DNA from: Sphingobium psychrophilum
Lineage (GTDB): Bacteria; Pseudomonadota; Alphaproteobacteria; Sphingomonadales; Sphingomonadaceae
Assembly (NCBI RefSeq): GCF_012927105.1
Contig: NZ_JABBFV010000027.1
Location: 1-47,260 of the forward strand
DNA: 47,260 nucleotides
Direction of reading: 5' to 3'
This document shows positions 7,997-17,644 of the stretch, one piece after another. The notes beneath the pieces are model-generated. The model was not told where the DNA came from. It saw only the letters and a list, made by a program, of their open reading frames with translations, and ran no database searches. Position 1 is the stretch's first letter; each line of letters opens with the position of its first letter. The translations under genes were made by a program, and so were the position numbers.

Positions 7997-10150
7997 ATGG
8001 GCGTGACGGAAGCTGTTTGCATGGAGGAAGCGGAAATCCTGGGCCATGGCCTGCCGTCCGCCTCGCTGGACTGCCTGCTGCGGCCCCGGTCGGTCGCGAT
8101 CGTCGGCGCGTCGGACAAGCCCGGCGCGCTGGGCGCATCGGTGCTGGCCAACCTCCTGCGCCAGGGGTTCGACGGCGACATCCATCTGGTCAATCCCAAG
8201 CGCACGGACATCGGCGGGCGCCCCTGCGTCGCCGCGGTCGATGATCTCCCTACAGGTGTCCATGTCGCCGTCCTCGCTATCCCGCGCGCGGGCGTGCTGG
8301 ACACGATGCGCGGCCTCGCCCGCCGCGGCGTCCGCGCCGCCGTCATCTTCTCCGCCGGCTTTGCCGAGGACGGACCGCAGGGCCTGGCCGACCAGCAGGA
8401 GATCGGTCGCATCGCGCGCGAAAGCGGCATGGTGGTCGAAGGCCCCAATTGCCTGGGCCTCGTCAATTTCCGCGACAATGTCTCGCTGACCTTCATCGAA
8501 ATGCCCGAAGCCAAGGCGCAGGGCGACCGCCGCGTCGGCATCGTCTCGCAATCGGGCGCGATGGCGGCCGTACTGGCGACGACCATGATCCACCGCGACG
8601 TGCCCTTGAACTGCTACATCTCCACCGGCAACGAAGCAGCCAGCGGGATCGAGGATTATCTCGCTTATCTGGTCGACCAGCCCGACACCGCCGTCATCGC
8701 GCTCATCGCCGAACATGTCCGCGATCCCGCCCGTTTCCTCGCCGCCGCCCGCGCGGCCCGCGACGCGGGCAAATCGGTCGTCCTGCTCCATCCCGGCCGC
8801 AGCGCGGCGGGCGCGGAAAGCGCCGCCACCCATACCGGCGCGATGGCGGGCGACCATGCGGTCATGGCCGTCCATGTCCAGCGCGCGGGCGTCATCCTGG
8901 CGGACTCGCTGGAGGAACTGGGCGACATCGTCGAAATCCTCGTCCGCTCGCCCAACGCCGGGATCGGCGGGACCGGCGTCATCGCCGAATCCGGCGCGTT
9001 CAAGGCGATGATGCTCGATCTGGCCGAAGCCGTCGCCCTCGACCTGCCCAAGCTGACCGATGCCGATAGCCCGGCGCTGCGCGCGGCGCTGCCCGATTTC
9101 GTCCCCGTCACCAACCCGATGGACATCACCGCGCAGGGGCTGGTCGATCCTGGCCTCTACGGCCGCACGCTCGCCGCGCTGGCGCAGGACGACCGGATCG
9201 GCACGATCCTCCTCACCCTCATTCAGACCGACACTGGCACCTCGCACATCAAGTTCAAGGCGGTTCTGGACGCGCTTCAGGCGATCGGCGCGACCAAGCC
9301 CGTCATCGTCGGCGGCGTCGATGAAGGCGGCGGCGTGTTCGCCGACGATCTCGCTGCGCTGCGCGCCGCTGGCGTCACCTATCTGCCCACCGCCGAACGG
9401 ACCCTGCGCGCACTCGCCCGCATCGCCGCCCATCGCCAGCGCGACGAGGCGGTGGCCCCGCTCGACGCCCAGCCCGTGCCCGATCTGGCGCAGGTCGGCA
9501 GCACCATCCCCGAATATCGGTCGAAAGCGATCATGGGCGCGCAGGGCATCGCCTTCCCCGCCTTCGCCCTCGCCCAGTCGGCCGATGAAGCCGTCGCCGC
9601 CGCCGATCGCTTAGGCTATCCTGTGGTGCTCAAAGCCCAGTCGCCCGAACTCCCGCACAAGAGCGACGCGGGCGGCGTCATCATCAACCTCGCGGACGCC
9701 GATGCGGTGACGGCCGGCTGGGACCGGCTGATGGCCAATCTCGCCGCCTCGCGCCCCGGCCTCGCGCTCGACGGCGTGCTGGTGGAGGGGATGGCGGCCA
9801 AGGGCGTCGAACTGATCGTCGGCGCGCGCAACGATCCGCATTGGGGACCGACCATCCTCGTCGGCTTCGGCGGCGTCGCGGCCGAACTGCTGCACGACGT
9901 CTGCCTGCTCCCGCCGGACCTGACCCGCGACGCGATCATCGCCCAGATCCGCACGCTGCGCATGGCCCCCTTGCTCGACGGTTTTCGCGGCGCCCCGGCG
10001 ATGGACATCGGCGCGGTCGCCGACATCGTCCAGCGCCTGGGCCAAATGGTCGCCGCCACGCCCGCCATCCGCGAAGTCGATCTCAATCCCGTGATCGTCT
10101 ATCCTGAAGGGCAGGGCGCTATCGCCCTCGACGCGCTGATTTCGCTCTAA
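7997..10150 (+). CDS. ferA: Feruloyl-CoA synthetase-like NDP-forming acyl-CoA synthetase
   Basis: A 717-residue single-chain ligase of the NDP-forming acyl-CoA synthetase superfamily. Domains in order are the CoA-binding Rossmann domain (about 25-125, RPRSVAIVGAS), two succinyl-CoA-ligase-like domains (about 150-460) with the phosphohistidine region ATHTGAMAG (His279), and a C-terminal ATP-grasp domain (about 490-715, GYPVVLKAQSPELPHKSDAGG). FerA of SYK-6 belongs to this superfamily, unlike the AMP-forming Fcs of Pseudomonas, and makes feruloyl-, p-coumaroyl- and similar CoA esters in the cytoplasm. The FerC-like gene upstream and the shared operator with ferB at 31426-32262 support that substrate; other acids cannot be excluded. 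Confidence 0.75.
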   Translation: MGVTEAVCMEEAEILGHGLPSASLDCLLRPRSVAIVGASDKPGALGASVLANLLRQGFDGDIHLVNPKRTDIGGRPCVAAVDDLPTGVHVAVLAIPRAGVLDTMRGLARRGVRAAVIFSAGFAEDGPQGLADQQEIGRIARESGMVVEGPNCLGLVNFRDNVSLTFIEMPEAKAQGDRRVGIVSQSGAMAAVLATTMIHRDVPLNCYISTGNEAASGIEDYLAYLVDQPDTAVIALIAEHVRDPARFLAAARAARDAGKSVVLLHPGRSAAGAESAATHTGAMAGDHAVMAVHVQRAGVILADSLEELGDIVEILVRSPNAGIGGTGVIAESGAFKAMMLDLAEAVALDLPKLTDADSPALRAALPDFVPVTNPMDITAQGLVDPGLYGRTLAALAQDDRIGTILLTLIQTDTGTSHIKFKAVLDALQAIGATKPVIVGGVDEGGGVFADDLAALRAAGVTYLPTAERTLRALARIAAHRQRDEAVAPLDAQPVPDLAQVGSTIPEYRSKAIMGAQGIAFPAFALAQSADEAVAAADRLGYPVVLKAQSPELPHKSDAGGVIINLADADAVTAGWDRLMANLAASRPGLALDGVLVEGMAAKGVELIVGARNDPHWGPTILVGFGGVAAELLHDVCLLPPDLTRDAIIAQIRTLRMAPLLDGFRGAPAMDIGAVADIVQRLGQMVAATPAIREVDLNPVIVYPEGQGAIALDALISL

Positions 10151-10158
10151 CCCCCCCC

Positions 10159-10224
10159 GTGCTCCCGCGCAGGCGGGAGCCCAGTCCCACGCTCAGAACT
10201 GGGCTCCCGCCTGCGCGGGAGCAC
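10159..10224. repeat. REP-like inverted repeat, 27-bp perfect stem
   Basis: Arms 10159-10185 and 10198-10224 are perfect reverse complements around a 12-base loop. The core GCGCAGGCGGGAGCCCAGT is a common intergenic repeat in sphingomonads. It fills the gap between the convergent ferA-like and DUF3237 genes and may end both transcripts. A sister copy lies at 16040-16105. Confidence 0.85.
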
Positions 10225-10237
10225 GGCGCTCTATGCC

Positions 10238-10741
10238 TTACGTCAGCGCATAGTATCGCAGCACATTCCCGTCCGCGCGCCGCTCGCCCACGCCAATGAA
10301 CACATGCTTGGTCAGCCAGTCATGTTTGCCGACCGGACATTCGAAACTGGGATTGCCGCGCAGATAATAATCCTGCTGCTCCACCGGTCCCCCGTCGCCA
10401 AACGCCCAGTCGCGCAGCCGCGCCATCGTGTCGGGCTTGCGCCCCCACAGAAACCCACGATTGTTGAGCAGGATCAGCGTCCCGTCCTCCTCCTCCAGCA
10501 TATAGCGGGCGTCGAACACCGCGACATCGTCGGGCCGGAAATAGGCATAGTCGCCGCCCGATCCCGGCACCGCCTTACCCTTGATGCGCGGCCCTTCGAA
10601 CGTCCCGCCATCGACATAGACGGCGCTGCGATTGCCCCCCATCGGCGTATTGACGATGGTCTGCACCCGCGGAAATTGCAGCCGCACTTCCATCGCGAAT
10701 TCCAGCCGCGGATTGTCCAGCGTCGAAAACAGATTTTCCAT
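10238..10741 (-). CDS. DUF3237 protein, candidate phenylcoumaran-acid decarboxylase (PhcF/PhcG-like)
   Basis: A 167-residue single-domain DUF3237 protein; the family core is visible in TPMGGNRSAVYVDGGTFEGP and IKGKAVPGSGGDYAYFRPDDVAVFDARYML. In Sphingobium SYK-6 the DUF3237 proteins PhcF and PhcG decarboxylate the acid derived from dehydrodiconiferyl alcohol to give a stilbene, which a lignostilbene dioxygenase then cleaves. A dioxygenase of that type lies at 41189-42664, so the same reaction is a reasonable guess. The ATG at 10741-10739 overlaps the stop of the SDR gene (TGATG), which implies translational coupling. Other DUF3237 proteins have no known function, so the role is inferred. Confidence 0.7.
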   Translation of the reverse strand: MENLFSTLDNPRLEFAMEVRLQFPRVQTIVNTPMGGNRSAVYVDGGTFEGPRIKGKAVPGSGGDYAYFRPDDVAVFDARYMLEEEDGTLILLNNRGFLWGRKPDTMARLRDWAFGDGGPVEQQDYYLRGNPSFECPVGKHDWLTKHVFIGVGERRADGNVLRYYALT

Positions 10742-11490
10742 CAACCCAACTCCAGCGTGCCGCCATCCACGAACAGATTGGCAGCGGTGATAAAACTGGC
10801 CTCGTCCGACGCCAGGAACAGAACAGCGCGCGCGACTTCCTCGGCGCGCCCCATGCGTTTCATCGGCACCGCCGCGATCATCATCTCGCGCATATTGTCG
10901 ACATCATCGTCGCTCATGCCCGGATTACGATGCAACAGCGGCGTCTCGATCGGGCCGGGGCTGACCAGGTTGACGCGGATGCCCTCACCCACCAGTTCGC
11001 CCGCAATCACCTTCATCGCGGCATATAGACCGCCCTTGGCCGCGGCATAGGCGGTGTTGCCAGGTACGAAGGCATGGCCGCCGATCGATCCCGTCGCCAC
11101 GATCGACCCGCCCCGGCCCATCAGCCGCAACGCCGTCTGGATCGTGAACACGCATCCGCGCAGATTGACGCCATGGACATGGTCCCAATCGGCAGGCGTC
11201 AGGTCACGGAAGGGCGCAAAGCCGCCGACGCCTGCATTGACGAACAGCGTATCGATCCGCCCATCCTGCGCCGCGATATCGGCGATCACCGAGTCCATCG
11301 CGTCCAGATCGGCAATGTCAGCGCGATAGCCCCTCGCACCGGCGATGCCAGCAACCGCCGCATCGATCGTCGCCTGGTCGCGCCCTGTCAGCCGCACGCT
11401 CGCCCCCTCCGCCGCAAAGGCCTGCGCACTCGCCAGCCCAATGCCGCTATTACCGCCCACCACCAGCACGACCTTGTCCTTGAATCGCAT
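10741..11490 (-). CDS. Short-chain dehydrogenase/reductase
   Basis: A 249-residue classical SDR. It shows the NAD(P)-binding GGNSGIGLA (about 12-20), the NAG motif (NAGVGG), a catalytic Ser in VATGSIGG, YAAAKGG with catalytic Tyr and Lys, and the PGPIETP turn. It probably oxidises a side-chain alcohol or ketone-forming carbinol of an aromatic compound. The ATG at 11490 begins MRFKDKVVLVVGG; the frame continues upstream but without family sequence. It lies between an NTF2-like gene and the DUF3237 gene in one leftward operon governed by the palindrome at 11946. Confidence 0.85.
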   Translation of the reverse strand: MRFKDKVVLVVGGNSGIGLASAQAFAAEGASVRLTGRDQATIDAAVAGIAGARGYRADIADLDAMDSVIADIAAQDGRIDTLFVNAGVGGFAPFRDLTPADWDHVHGVNLRGCVFTIQTALRLMGRGGSIVATGSIGGHAFVPGNTAYAAAKGGLYAAMKVIAGELVGEGIRVNLVSPGPIETPLLHRNPGMSDDDVDNMREMMIAAVPMKRMGRAEEVARAVLFLASDEASFITAANLFVDGGTLELG

Positions 11491-11504
11491 CGCTGCCTCC
11501 CGGT

Positions 11505-11894
11505 TCAAAAGGGGGAATGGGGGTTGGGGCTGTCGGCCGGCACATCCTGCACCACGTCCCAATGCTCGACGATCGTCTCGCCTTCGACCCGGAAAATATC
11601 CATCACCGCAAAGCCGGTATCGCCCGCCCATCGCCGCACATGATAATGGACGATGACATGGTCGCCGTCGGCAAAGCGCCGCTTGATGTCATGCACCGCG
11701 TCCGGGTTCTCCCCGCGCACCTTGCGCAAGAATGCTTTCAGCGGTTCCAGCCCGGTATCGACCCACTGGTTATGCTGAATATAGTCCGCCGCGATGAAGC
11801 GGTCGGCCGCATCGCCGTCCATCGGGATCAGCACCTGCTCGAACATCGCCTGGACCAGGTCCAGGTTGCGCTGCTCCTGCGCGCTATAGCTCAT
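11505..11894 (-). CDS. SnoaL-like (NTF2-fold) protein
   Basis: A 129-residue protein of the SnoaL polyketide-cyclase-like group of the NTF2 fold. The cone-shaped alpha+beta signature is seen in the N-terminal helices (QRNLDLVQAMFEQVL), the AADYIQHNQ strand with acidic and His residues, and the C-terminal FRVEGETIVEHWDVVQ. Such proteins act as cyclases, isomerases, dehydratases or lyases. In Novosphingobium the NTF2-like LdpA removes formaldehyde from a beta-1 lignin dimer, so a lyase role is possible, but the sequence alone does not show it. It is the first gene of the SDR/DUF3237 operon, 52 bases from the palindromic operator. Confidence 0.75.
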   Translation of the reverse strand: MSYSAQEQRNLDLVQAMFEQVLIPMDGDAADRFIAADYIQHNQWVDTGLEPLKAFLRKVRGENPDAVHDIKRRFADGDHVIVHYHVRRWAGDTGFAVMDIFRVEGETIVEHWDVVQDVPADSPNPHSPF

Positions 11895-11945
11895 AACCCT
11901 CTCCCGTCATTTTTCGCTGGCGTCCGACCGCCCTTTGCCCTTACG

Positions 11946-11959
11946 ATAACGATCGTTAT
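11946..11959. promoter_or_regulatory. ATAACGATCGTTAT operator, copy 1
   Basis: A perfect 14-bp palindrome in the divergent promoter between the leftward NTF2/SDR/DUF3237 operon and the rightward NTF2/MarR pair. A possible -10 (TTATTA) overlaps it on each strand. Five other copies lie in this window. Confidence 0.8.
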
Positions 11960-12013
11960 TAAAAGGGCAAGCGGGCAGGGGAAAAATCCCGCCCCGAACG
12001 AAGGGAGAGGGCG

Positions 12014-12415
12014 ATGGATCGCGCCGACTATGATCGCTACGCGCAGGCATTCAACAACCGCGACTATGACACGGTATTCGATTTCTACGCGCCGGGCGCC
12101 AGCATCCGCTTCTTCGGCGTGGACCTCGGCACCCGCGAAGCGTTCAAGCGCTTCTACGACTTTCTCCACGCCCATGTCATCGAAACCCTGACGATCGAAC
12201 GCTTCGCGTCCAGCGACGATCTCGTCGCGCTCGAAGGGATCATCCGGGTCGAGGGGATCAAGGATCTCGATGCCGCAACACTTGCGGCGCAGGGACTGGA
12301 CCAGTTCGCCCCGATCGCGAAAGGCGAAGTGCAGGCGATGCGCCAATATATCCATTATCATGTCGCCAACGGCCAATTCACCAGCGTCGGCTGCGCGATC
12401 ATCGGCTTGACTTAA
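12014..12415 (+). CDS. SnoaL-like (NTF2-fold) protein
   Basis: A 133-residue single-domain NTF2-like protein. The N-terminal helix (DRADYDRYAQAFNNRDYDTV), the FYAPGASIRF strand and the terminal YHVANGQFTSVGCAI strand match the fold. The pocket-lining residues cannot be named with certainty. The ATG follows AGGGAGAG. It is divergent from the other NTF2-like gene and 10 bases before the second MarR gene, and its promoter carries the ATAACGATCGTTAT operator. The catalytic role is unknown; an aromatic lyase or isomerase fits the setting. Confidence 0.75.
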   Translation: MDRADYDRYAQAFNNRDYDTVFDFYAPGASIRFFGVDLGTREAFKRFYDFLHAHVIETLTIERFASSDDLVALEGIIRVEGIKDLDAATLAAQGLDQFAPIAKGEVQAMRQYIHYHVANGQFTSVGCAIIGLT

Positions 12416-12425
12416 CCACCGCCAG

Positions 12426-13007
12426 ATGCCCTATCGGAACACTATGTCGAACAGCAGCCCGCCCAGGAAATCGTCCGCGTCCGCCAAGTCACCGCGGCCG
12501 CGCGCTGCCGAAATCAGTCCTGCGGACACGCTGCATCGCCTGCTTCGCCTGTCCAACAAGCTGATGGCACCCTTCACCACCTATCTGGAACATCGCTACA
12601 AGATCAGCCTCAACGAATTTCGCCTGCTGATGCTGATCGGCCGGCACCCCCATTCGGCCAGTCACGAACTGGCCGAAATGACGGGCGTCAATCCGATGAG
12701 CGTCTCCCGCGCGGTCGCGGCGCTGCAAAAGCATGGCCGCATCGCGGTCGAGCGCGACCCCAGCAACAAACGGCGCAAGACGTTGGTCCTGACCGACGAA
12801 GGCCGGCGTCTCTACGGCTTGATGCGCCCGCAGACGGACAAGGTGGCGACCTACCTCGTCTCGGCGCTCGCGACCCAAGAGGTCGATCTGCTGAACCAGT
12901 ATCTCGACATGCTGGTCGACACGCTCGAAGCTACTGACGATAGCGGCAACAGCCGTTTCCTGGAATTTACCCGTCCCGACGGCGACGACGAAGAACCCGC
13001 CGACTAA
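12426..13007 (+). CDS. MarR-family transcriptional regulator
   Basis: A 193-residue regulator, longer than most MarR proteins because of a Ser/Pro/Arg-rich tail of about 30 residues at the N-terminus. The winged helix covers about 60-130 (ISLNEFRLLMLIGRHPHSASHELAEMTG, recognition helix NPMSVSRAVAALQKHG, wing VERDPSNKRRKTLVLT). Translation may start at 12426 or at the ATG at 12444 (MSNSSPP), which has a better-placed GGAA. It follows the NTF2-like gene closely and is one candidate to read the ATAACGATCGTTAT operators, though such palindromes are more typical of TetR proteins. It ends four bases from the convergent LysR gene. Confidence 0.85.
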   Translation: MPYRNTMSNSSPPRKSSASAKSPRPRAAEISPADTLHRLLRLSNKLMAPFTTYLEHRYKISLNEFRLLMLIGRHPHSASHELAEMTGVNPMSVSRAVAALQKHGRIAVERDPSNKRRKTLVLTDEGRRLYGLMRPQTDKVATYLVSALATQEVDLLNQYLDMLVDTLEATDDSGNSRFLEFTRPDGDDEEPAD

Positions 13008-13011
13008 TGGG

Positions 13012-13899
13012 TCAGTTCTGCCGCGCCAGCGCGGCGGGCAATTCGGCCCGCAACCGGTCCAGCAGCCCGCTGATCTTGGGCAGCAAATGGCGGCGCTGCG
13101 GATAGACCGCCCAGATCGGCTCGTCATCGGGCCGGAAATCACCCAGCACCTCCTCCAGCGCGCCCGATGCGATATGCGGCAACAGGTAGAATTCGGGCAA
13201 CTGGCATACCCCCATGCCCGCGATCGCCGCTTCCGCCACCGCGCCGCCGCTGTTGCAGCGCCATCGCCCCTTGGGCCTTATGCTCTCCGCTCGCCCGCTC
13301 CGCTGGAATCGCCACAGCGACGACGTGCCGACCAGGCATTCGTGGCGCGACAGGTCGGCGGGCTTGGCGGGGCGGCCCTGCTGGTCGAGATAGGCAGGCG
13401 CGGCGCAGGTATAGAGCCGGCGCGAGGCAATCCGCGTGCCGATCAGCCGCGATTCCGCCAACTGCCCGGTGCGGATGGCCAGGTCATAACCTTCGCCGAC
13501 CAAGTCGACCAGCCGGTTGGTCAGGTCGATGCTGATCCGCAGCTTGGCATGGCTGGAGGCGTAGCGCCGCACGATCGGCGCGATGAACCGCTCGCCCATT
13601 GCGGTGGAGCAGGTGATGCGGATGTCGCCCTGCGGCTCGCCGCCCTCACTGATCATCGCGATCGCCTCGTCCCGTTCGGCGACGATCCGGCTGCAATGAT
13701 CGAAAAAGACCCGCCCTGTATCTGTCAGCCTTACCGTGCGGGTGGTGCGGTGGAACAAAGGCACCTGCACCCGCGCCTCCAGCGCCGCGATGGCGCGGCT
13801 CATATGCGTGGTGGACAGGCCCAGCGCTTCCGCCCCCGCCTTGAAACTGCCCGCGGCCGCGATTGCGACGAATTCGTCTATGCCTTCCCAGCGGTGCAT
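13012..13899 (-). CDS. LysR-family transcriptional regulator
   Basis: A 295-residue LysR regulator. The N-terminal helix-turn-helix (about 1-60: IDEFVAIAAAGSFKAGAEALGLSTTHMSRAIAALE) and the effector-binding domain (about 90-290: GDIRITCSTAMGERFIAPIVRRY) have standard lengths. The ATG at 13899 (MHRWEGIDEF) gives the normal family start; an upstream start would add 11 unlikely residues. It is divergent from frmA, with 166 bases between, and may regulate the formaldehyde genes. Its inducer is unknown. Confidence 0.85.
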   Translation of the reverse strand: MHRWEGIDEFVAIAAAGSFKAGAEALGLSTTHMSRAIAALEARVQVPLFHRTTRTVRLTDTGRVFFDHCSRIVAERDEAIAMISEGGEPQGDIRITCSTAMGERFIAPIVRRYASSHAKLRISIDLTNRLVDLVGEGYDLAIRTGQLAESRLIGTRIASRRLYTCAAPAYLDQQGRPAKPADLSRHECLVGTSSLWRFQRSGRAESIRPKGRWRCNSGGAVAEAAIAGMGVCQLPEFYLLPHIASGALEEVLGDFRPDDEPIWAVYPQRRHLLPKISGLLDRLRAELPAALARQN

Positions 13900-14065
13900 A
13901 TTGTCCCACCCTCGAAATAATGAATCCCGCAAATGCTTTCTTATCGCGCAGGCGGGATATTGCTAGAGCGGGCGGGACCATCGCCGTTCCGTCGCGGGCT
14001 TGCGCAAGCCCCTGCCGATCCGGCACAAGATTCTCCGATCATCGGACCAATTCGGGAGTAAACCC

Positions 14066-15177
<1,112 letters not shown>

Positions 15178-15178
<1 letters not shown>

Positions 15179-16026
15179 TGGAGACGGTCAGCACCAATCG
15201 CGCCTTTGGCGGCGTGCAGGGCGTGTACAAGCACGCCTCCGCCGCTTGCGGAACGGACATGACCTTCTCGGTCTATGTCCCCCCGCATGAAGCCGGCGCA
15301 AAGCTGCCGGTCGTCTGGTATCTGTCGGGCCTCACCTGCACCCATGCCAATGTAACGGACAAGGGCGAATATCGCCGCCTTTGCGCGGAACTGGGCCTCA
15401 TCTTCGTCGCGCCCGATACTTCCCCGCGCGGCGAAGGCGTGGCGGACGATCCTGACGGTGCCTATGATTTCGGCCTCGGCGCGGGCTTTTATGTAGACGC
15501 GACGCAGGCGCCCTTCGCGCAGCATTATCGTATGTTGTCCTATGTGACGCAGGATCTGCCCGCGCTGATCGCCGCAGAATTTCCCGCCGCCGATATGACC
15601 CGCCAATCGATCATGGGCCATTCGATGGGCGGCCATGGCGCGCTCACCATCGGCCTGACCTTCCCTGACCGCTACAAGGCCGTATCCGCCTTTGCGCCAA
15701 TCGTCGCGCCCTCGCAGGTGCCATGGGGGCACAAGGCGCTGGGCGGCTATCTGGGCGAAGATCGCGCCGTCTGGCGCAAGCATGATGCGGTAGCGTTGAT
15801 CGAGGATGGCGCGCGTGTCGCCGACCTGCTGGTGGATCAGGGCGATGCCGACAATTTCCTCGCCGAACAGCTCAAGCCGCATCTGCTCGAACAGGCCTGC
15901 GCCGCGGCCGGCATCCCGCTGACGCTGCGCCTCCAGCCGGGCTACGATCATAGCTATTATTGCATCTCGACCTTCATGGGGGATCACCTGCGCTGGCACG
16001 CCGAGCGGCTGATGCGGGACGGCTAG
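15178..16026 (+). CDS. frmB: S-formylglutathione hydrolase
   Basis: A 282-residue esterase-D type alpha/beta hydrolase that splits S-formylglutathione into formate and glutathione. The nucleophile Ser149 sits in GHSMGGHG, the acid Asp225 in DQGDADNF and the base His258 in GYDHSYY. The oxyanion region WYLSGLTCTHAN is typical. The ATG overlaps the frmA stop by one base, so the two are co-translated. Length and motifs match the family throughout. Confidence 0.95.
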
Positions 16027-16039
16027 ACCCTGGCACCAT

Positions 16040-16105
16040 GTGTTCCCGCGCAGGCGGGAACCCAGTCCTGACGTCGGAATTGGGTTCCCGCCTGCGCGGG
16101 AACAC
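16040..16105. repeat. REP-like inverted repeat, 25-bp perfect stem
   Basis: Arms 16040-16064 and 16081-16105 are perfect complements around a 16-base loop. The core GCGCAGGCGGGAA is nearly identical to the repeat at 10159-10224, differing by compensating changes in both arms (GGGAGC against GGGAAC). It lies 14 bases past the frmB stop codon. Confidence 0.85.
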
Positions 16106-16149
16106 GCCGCGGGACTATTGGAGCCTGATGATTTTGGGTCTGACCAAAC

Positions 16150-16267
16150 CCGTTCGTGCTGAGTAGAGACTGAGCTTGTCGAAGGCTCGTATCGAAGCAT
16201 CGGCCCCCGGCACGCATCCTTCGATACGCCACTTCGACTTCGCTCAATGGCTACTCAGGACGAGCGG
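16150..16267. repeat. Imperfect inverted repeat with TGAGC and GTCGAAG core
   Basis: The left arm (16150-16201) and right arm (16211-16267) align as imperfect reverse complements; shared blocks are CTGAGTAG, TGAGC, GTCGAAG and CGTATCGAAG. This is a second type of intergenic repeat common in sphingomonads. With the hairpin at 16040 it fills the gap between the convergent frmB and Bcr/CflA genes. Confidence 0.75.
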
Positions 16268-16275
16268 ATTTCGCC

Positions 16276-17487
16276 CTAAGCACCCCGCCGCCCGCCCAGT
16301 CCCAGCATCACCACCGCCATCAGCGTGAAGCTGCCGCCCAGCAATCCAATGAGCGGCAGCACGGTCATCGACGGCAGCAGCGACACCGCGCCGCTCGCCA
16401 GCGCGGTGATCGCCAGTTGCAGCGTGCCCAGCAGCCCGGTGGCCGCGCCCGCCCCGCCGCCTGCGGCGTCCAGCGCGGAAATGGCGGCCGGGGTCAGGAT
16501 CAGCCCGGCCAGCGTAAAGAGCAGCATCGCATAGATCTGGAAGGCGCCGATCGAGACAGCGAGTGCAACAGTCGTGAGCGCCAGCAGCGCCGTCGCCGCG
16601 ATGGCGATCGTCGCCGCGATCGACACCAGCCGCCGTGCCCCTAGCCGCCGCATCAGCGACGGCGCGAACTGGGTGGCGATGATCGACGTCACGGCATTGA
16701 GCGCCAGCAACAGGCTGTACTGATGGCCGGTCAGTCCAAAGCCCTGCGTATAAAGGAAGGGGGCGGCGGTGACGAAGGCGAAGGGAATGGTCGTCGCCAG
16801 CCCCGCCACGATCGTCCAGCCCAGAAAGGCCGGCGCGGTCAGCAACCGGCGATAGCTTTCCAGCATCGGCAACTGGTGCAGCCGCCGTTCGGGCGGCAGC
16901 GATTCCGGCAGGAAGAGGAGGACGGCGACCAGCGCGATCACCCCGCCGCCTGCCAGCAACGCGAACAGCCCCCGCCACGTCATGATCTGTAACAGGTAAC
17001 TGCCCGCCAACGGCGCCAGCACCGGCGATATGCCGATGATCAGGAAGGTGAAAGCCATCAGTTGCGCGGCGCGATGGCCGCTATGCCGGTCGCGGATCAT
17101 GGCGCGCACGCTCGCCGTTCCCGCACATGCCCCCATCCCCTGCAAAAATCGGCACGCGATCAACATGGTCAGGCTGGTCGCCATCGCGCAGGCGATCGAC
17201 GCGACCGCGAACAGCGCCAGCCCGCCGATCAACGGCCGCCGCCGCCCGAACCGGTCGCCCAGCGTGCCAAGCGGTATCTGCGCCAGCGCCAGTCCCAGGA
17301 AAAAGGCGGACAGCGTGCGCTGAACCGCGCCGCTGTCCGCCGCCATCGCGTGCGCCATCCCCGGCATCGCGGGCAGGTACAGGTCGATGGCGAAGGGACC
17401 GAGCGAGGATAGAAAGCCAAAGGCAATGCCCAGCAACAGGCTCGGCTCGCTGTCTGTTCGGCCGGCCGGGGTGGTGGCGTGCGGCAT
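16276..17487 (-). CDS. Bcr/CflA-family MFS drug-resistance transporter
   Basis: A 403-residue inner-membrane transporter with 12 predicted helices. The loop 2-3 motif GTLGDRFGRRRPL (about residues 75-87) and the motif C region ISPVLAPLAGSYLLQ mark a drug:H+ antiporter of the Bcr/CflA group. It probably exports a toxic compound. The promoter carries the ATAACGATCGTTAT operator at 17514, shared with the divergent MFS importer, so the pair may move substrate in and by-products out. Confidence 0.85.
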   Translation of the reverse strand: MPHATTPAGRTDSEPSLLLGIAFGFLSSLGPFAIDLYLPAMPGMAHAMAADSGAVQRTLSAFFLGLALAQIPLGTLGDRFGRRRPLIGGLALFAVASIACAMATSLTMLIACRFLQGMGACAGTASVRAMIRDRHSGHRAAQLMAFTFLIIGISPVLAPLAGSYLLQIMTWRGLFALLAGGGVIALVAVLLFLPESLPPERRLHQLPMLESYRRLLTAPAFLGWTIVAGLATTIPFAFVTAAPFLYTQGFGLTGHQYSLLLALNAVTSIIATQFAPSLMRRLGARRLVSIAATIAIAATALLALTTVALAVSIGAFQIYAMLLFTLAGLILTPAAISALDAAGGGAGAATGLLGTLQLAITALASGAVSLLPSMTVLPLIGLLGGSFTLMAVVMLGLGGRRGA

Positions 17488-17513
17488 CGTCTGGTCTGTC
17501 CTCTCCCTAATTG

Positions 17514-17527
17514 ATAACGATCGTTAT
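17514..17527. promoter_or_regulatory. ATAACGATCGTTAT operator, copy 2
   Basis: A perfect 14-bp palindrome, 26 bases before the Bcr/CflA start codon and 63 bases before the FerC-type operator at 17591. The intergenic region thus holds both operator types. Confidence 0.8.
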
Positions 17528-17590
17528 ATTTGTTTCTGGCTTTCCACAAGCGTTTGCGTCGGGGAAGGACGCGCGCCTTTCGATTTGCAT

Positions 17591-17611
17591 ATTGTGTCAT
17601 CAGCATACAAT
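17591..17611. promoter_or_regulatory. FerC-type operator, copy 3 (MFS promoter)
   Basis: Half-sites ATTGTGTCA and GCATACAAT bracket a three-base centre. It lies 33 bases before the start codon of the aromatic-acid transporter, a position that would block transcription or its start. Confidence 0.75.
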
Positions 17612-17644
17612 GTGCGCGGCACAAGATAGAGAGGAGCGCCGCCC

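Noticed and set aside
10151..10158. Run of eight C after the ferA-like stop as a regulatory signal
   Set aside because: It is a simple homopolymer next to the REP-like hairpin; nothing ties it to a function.
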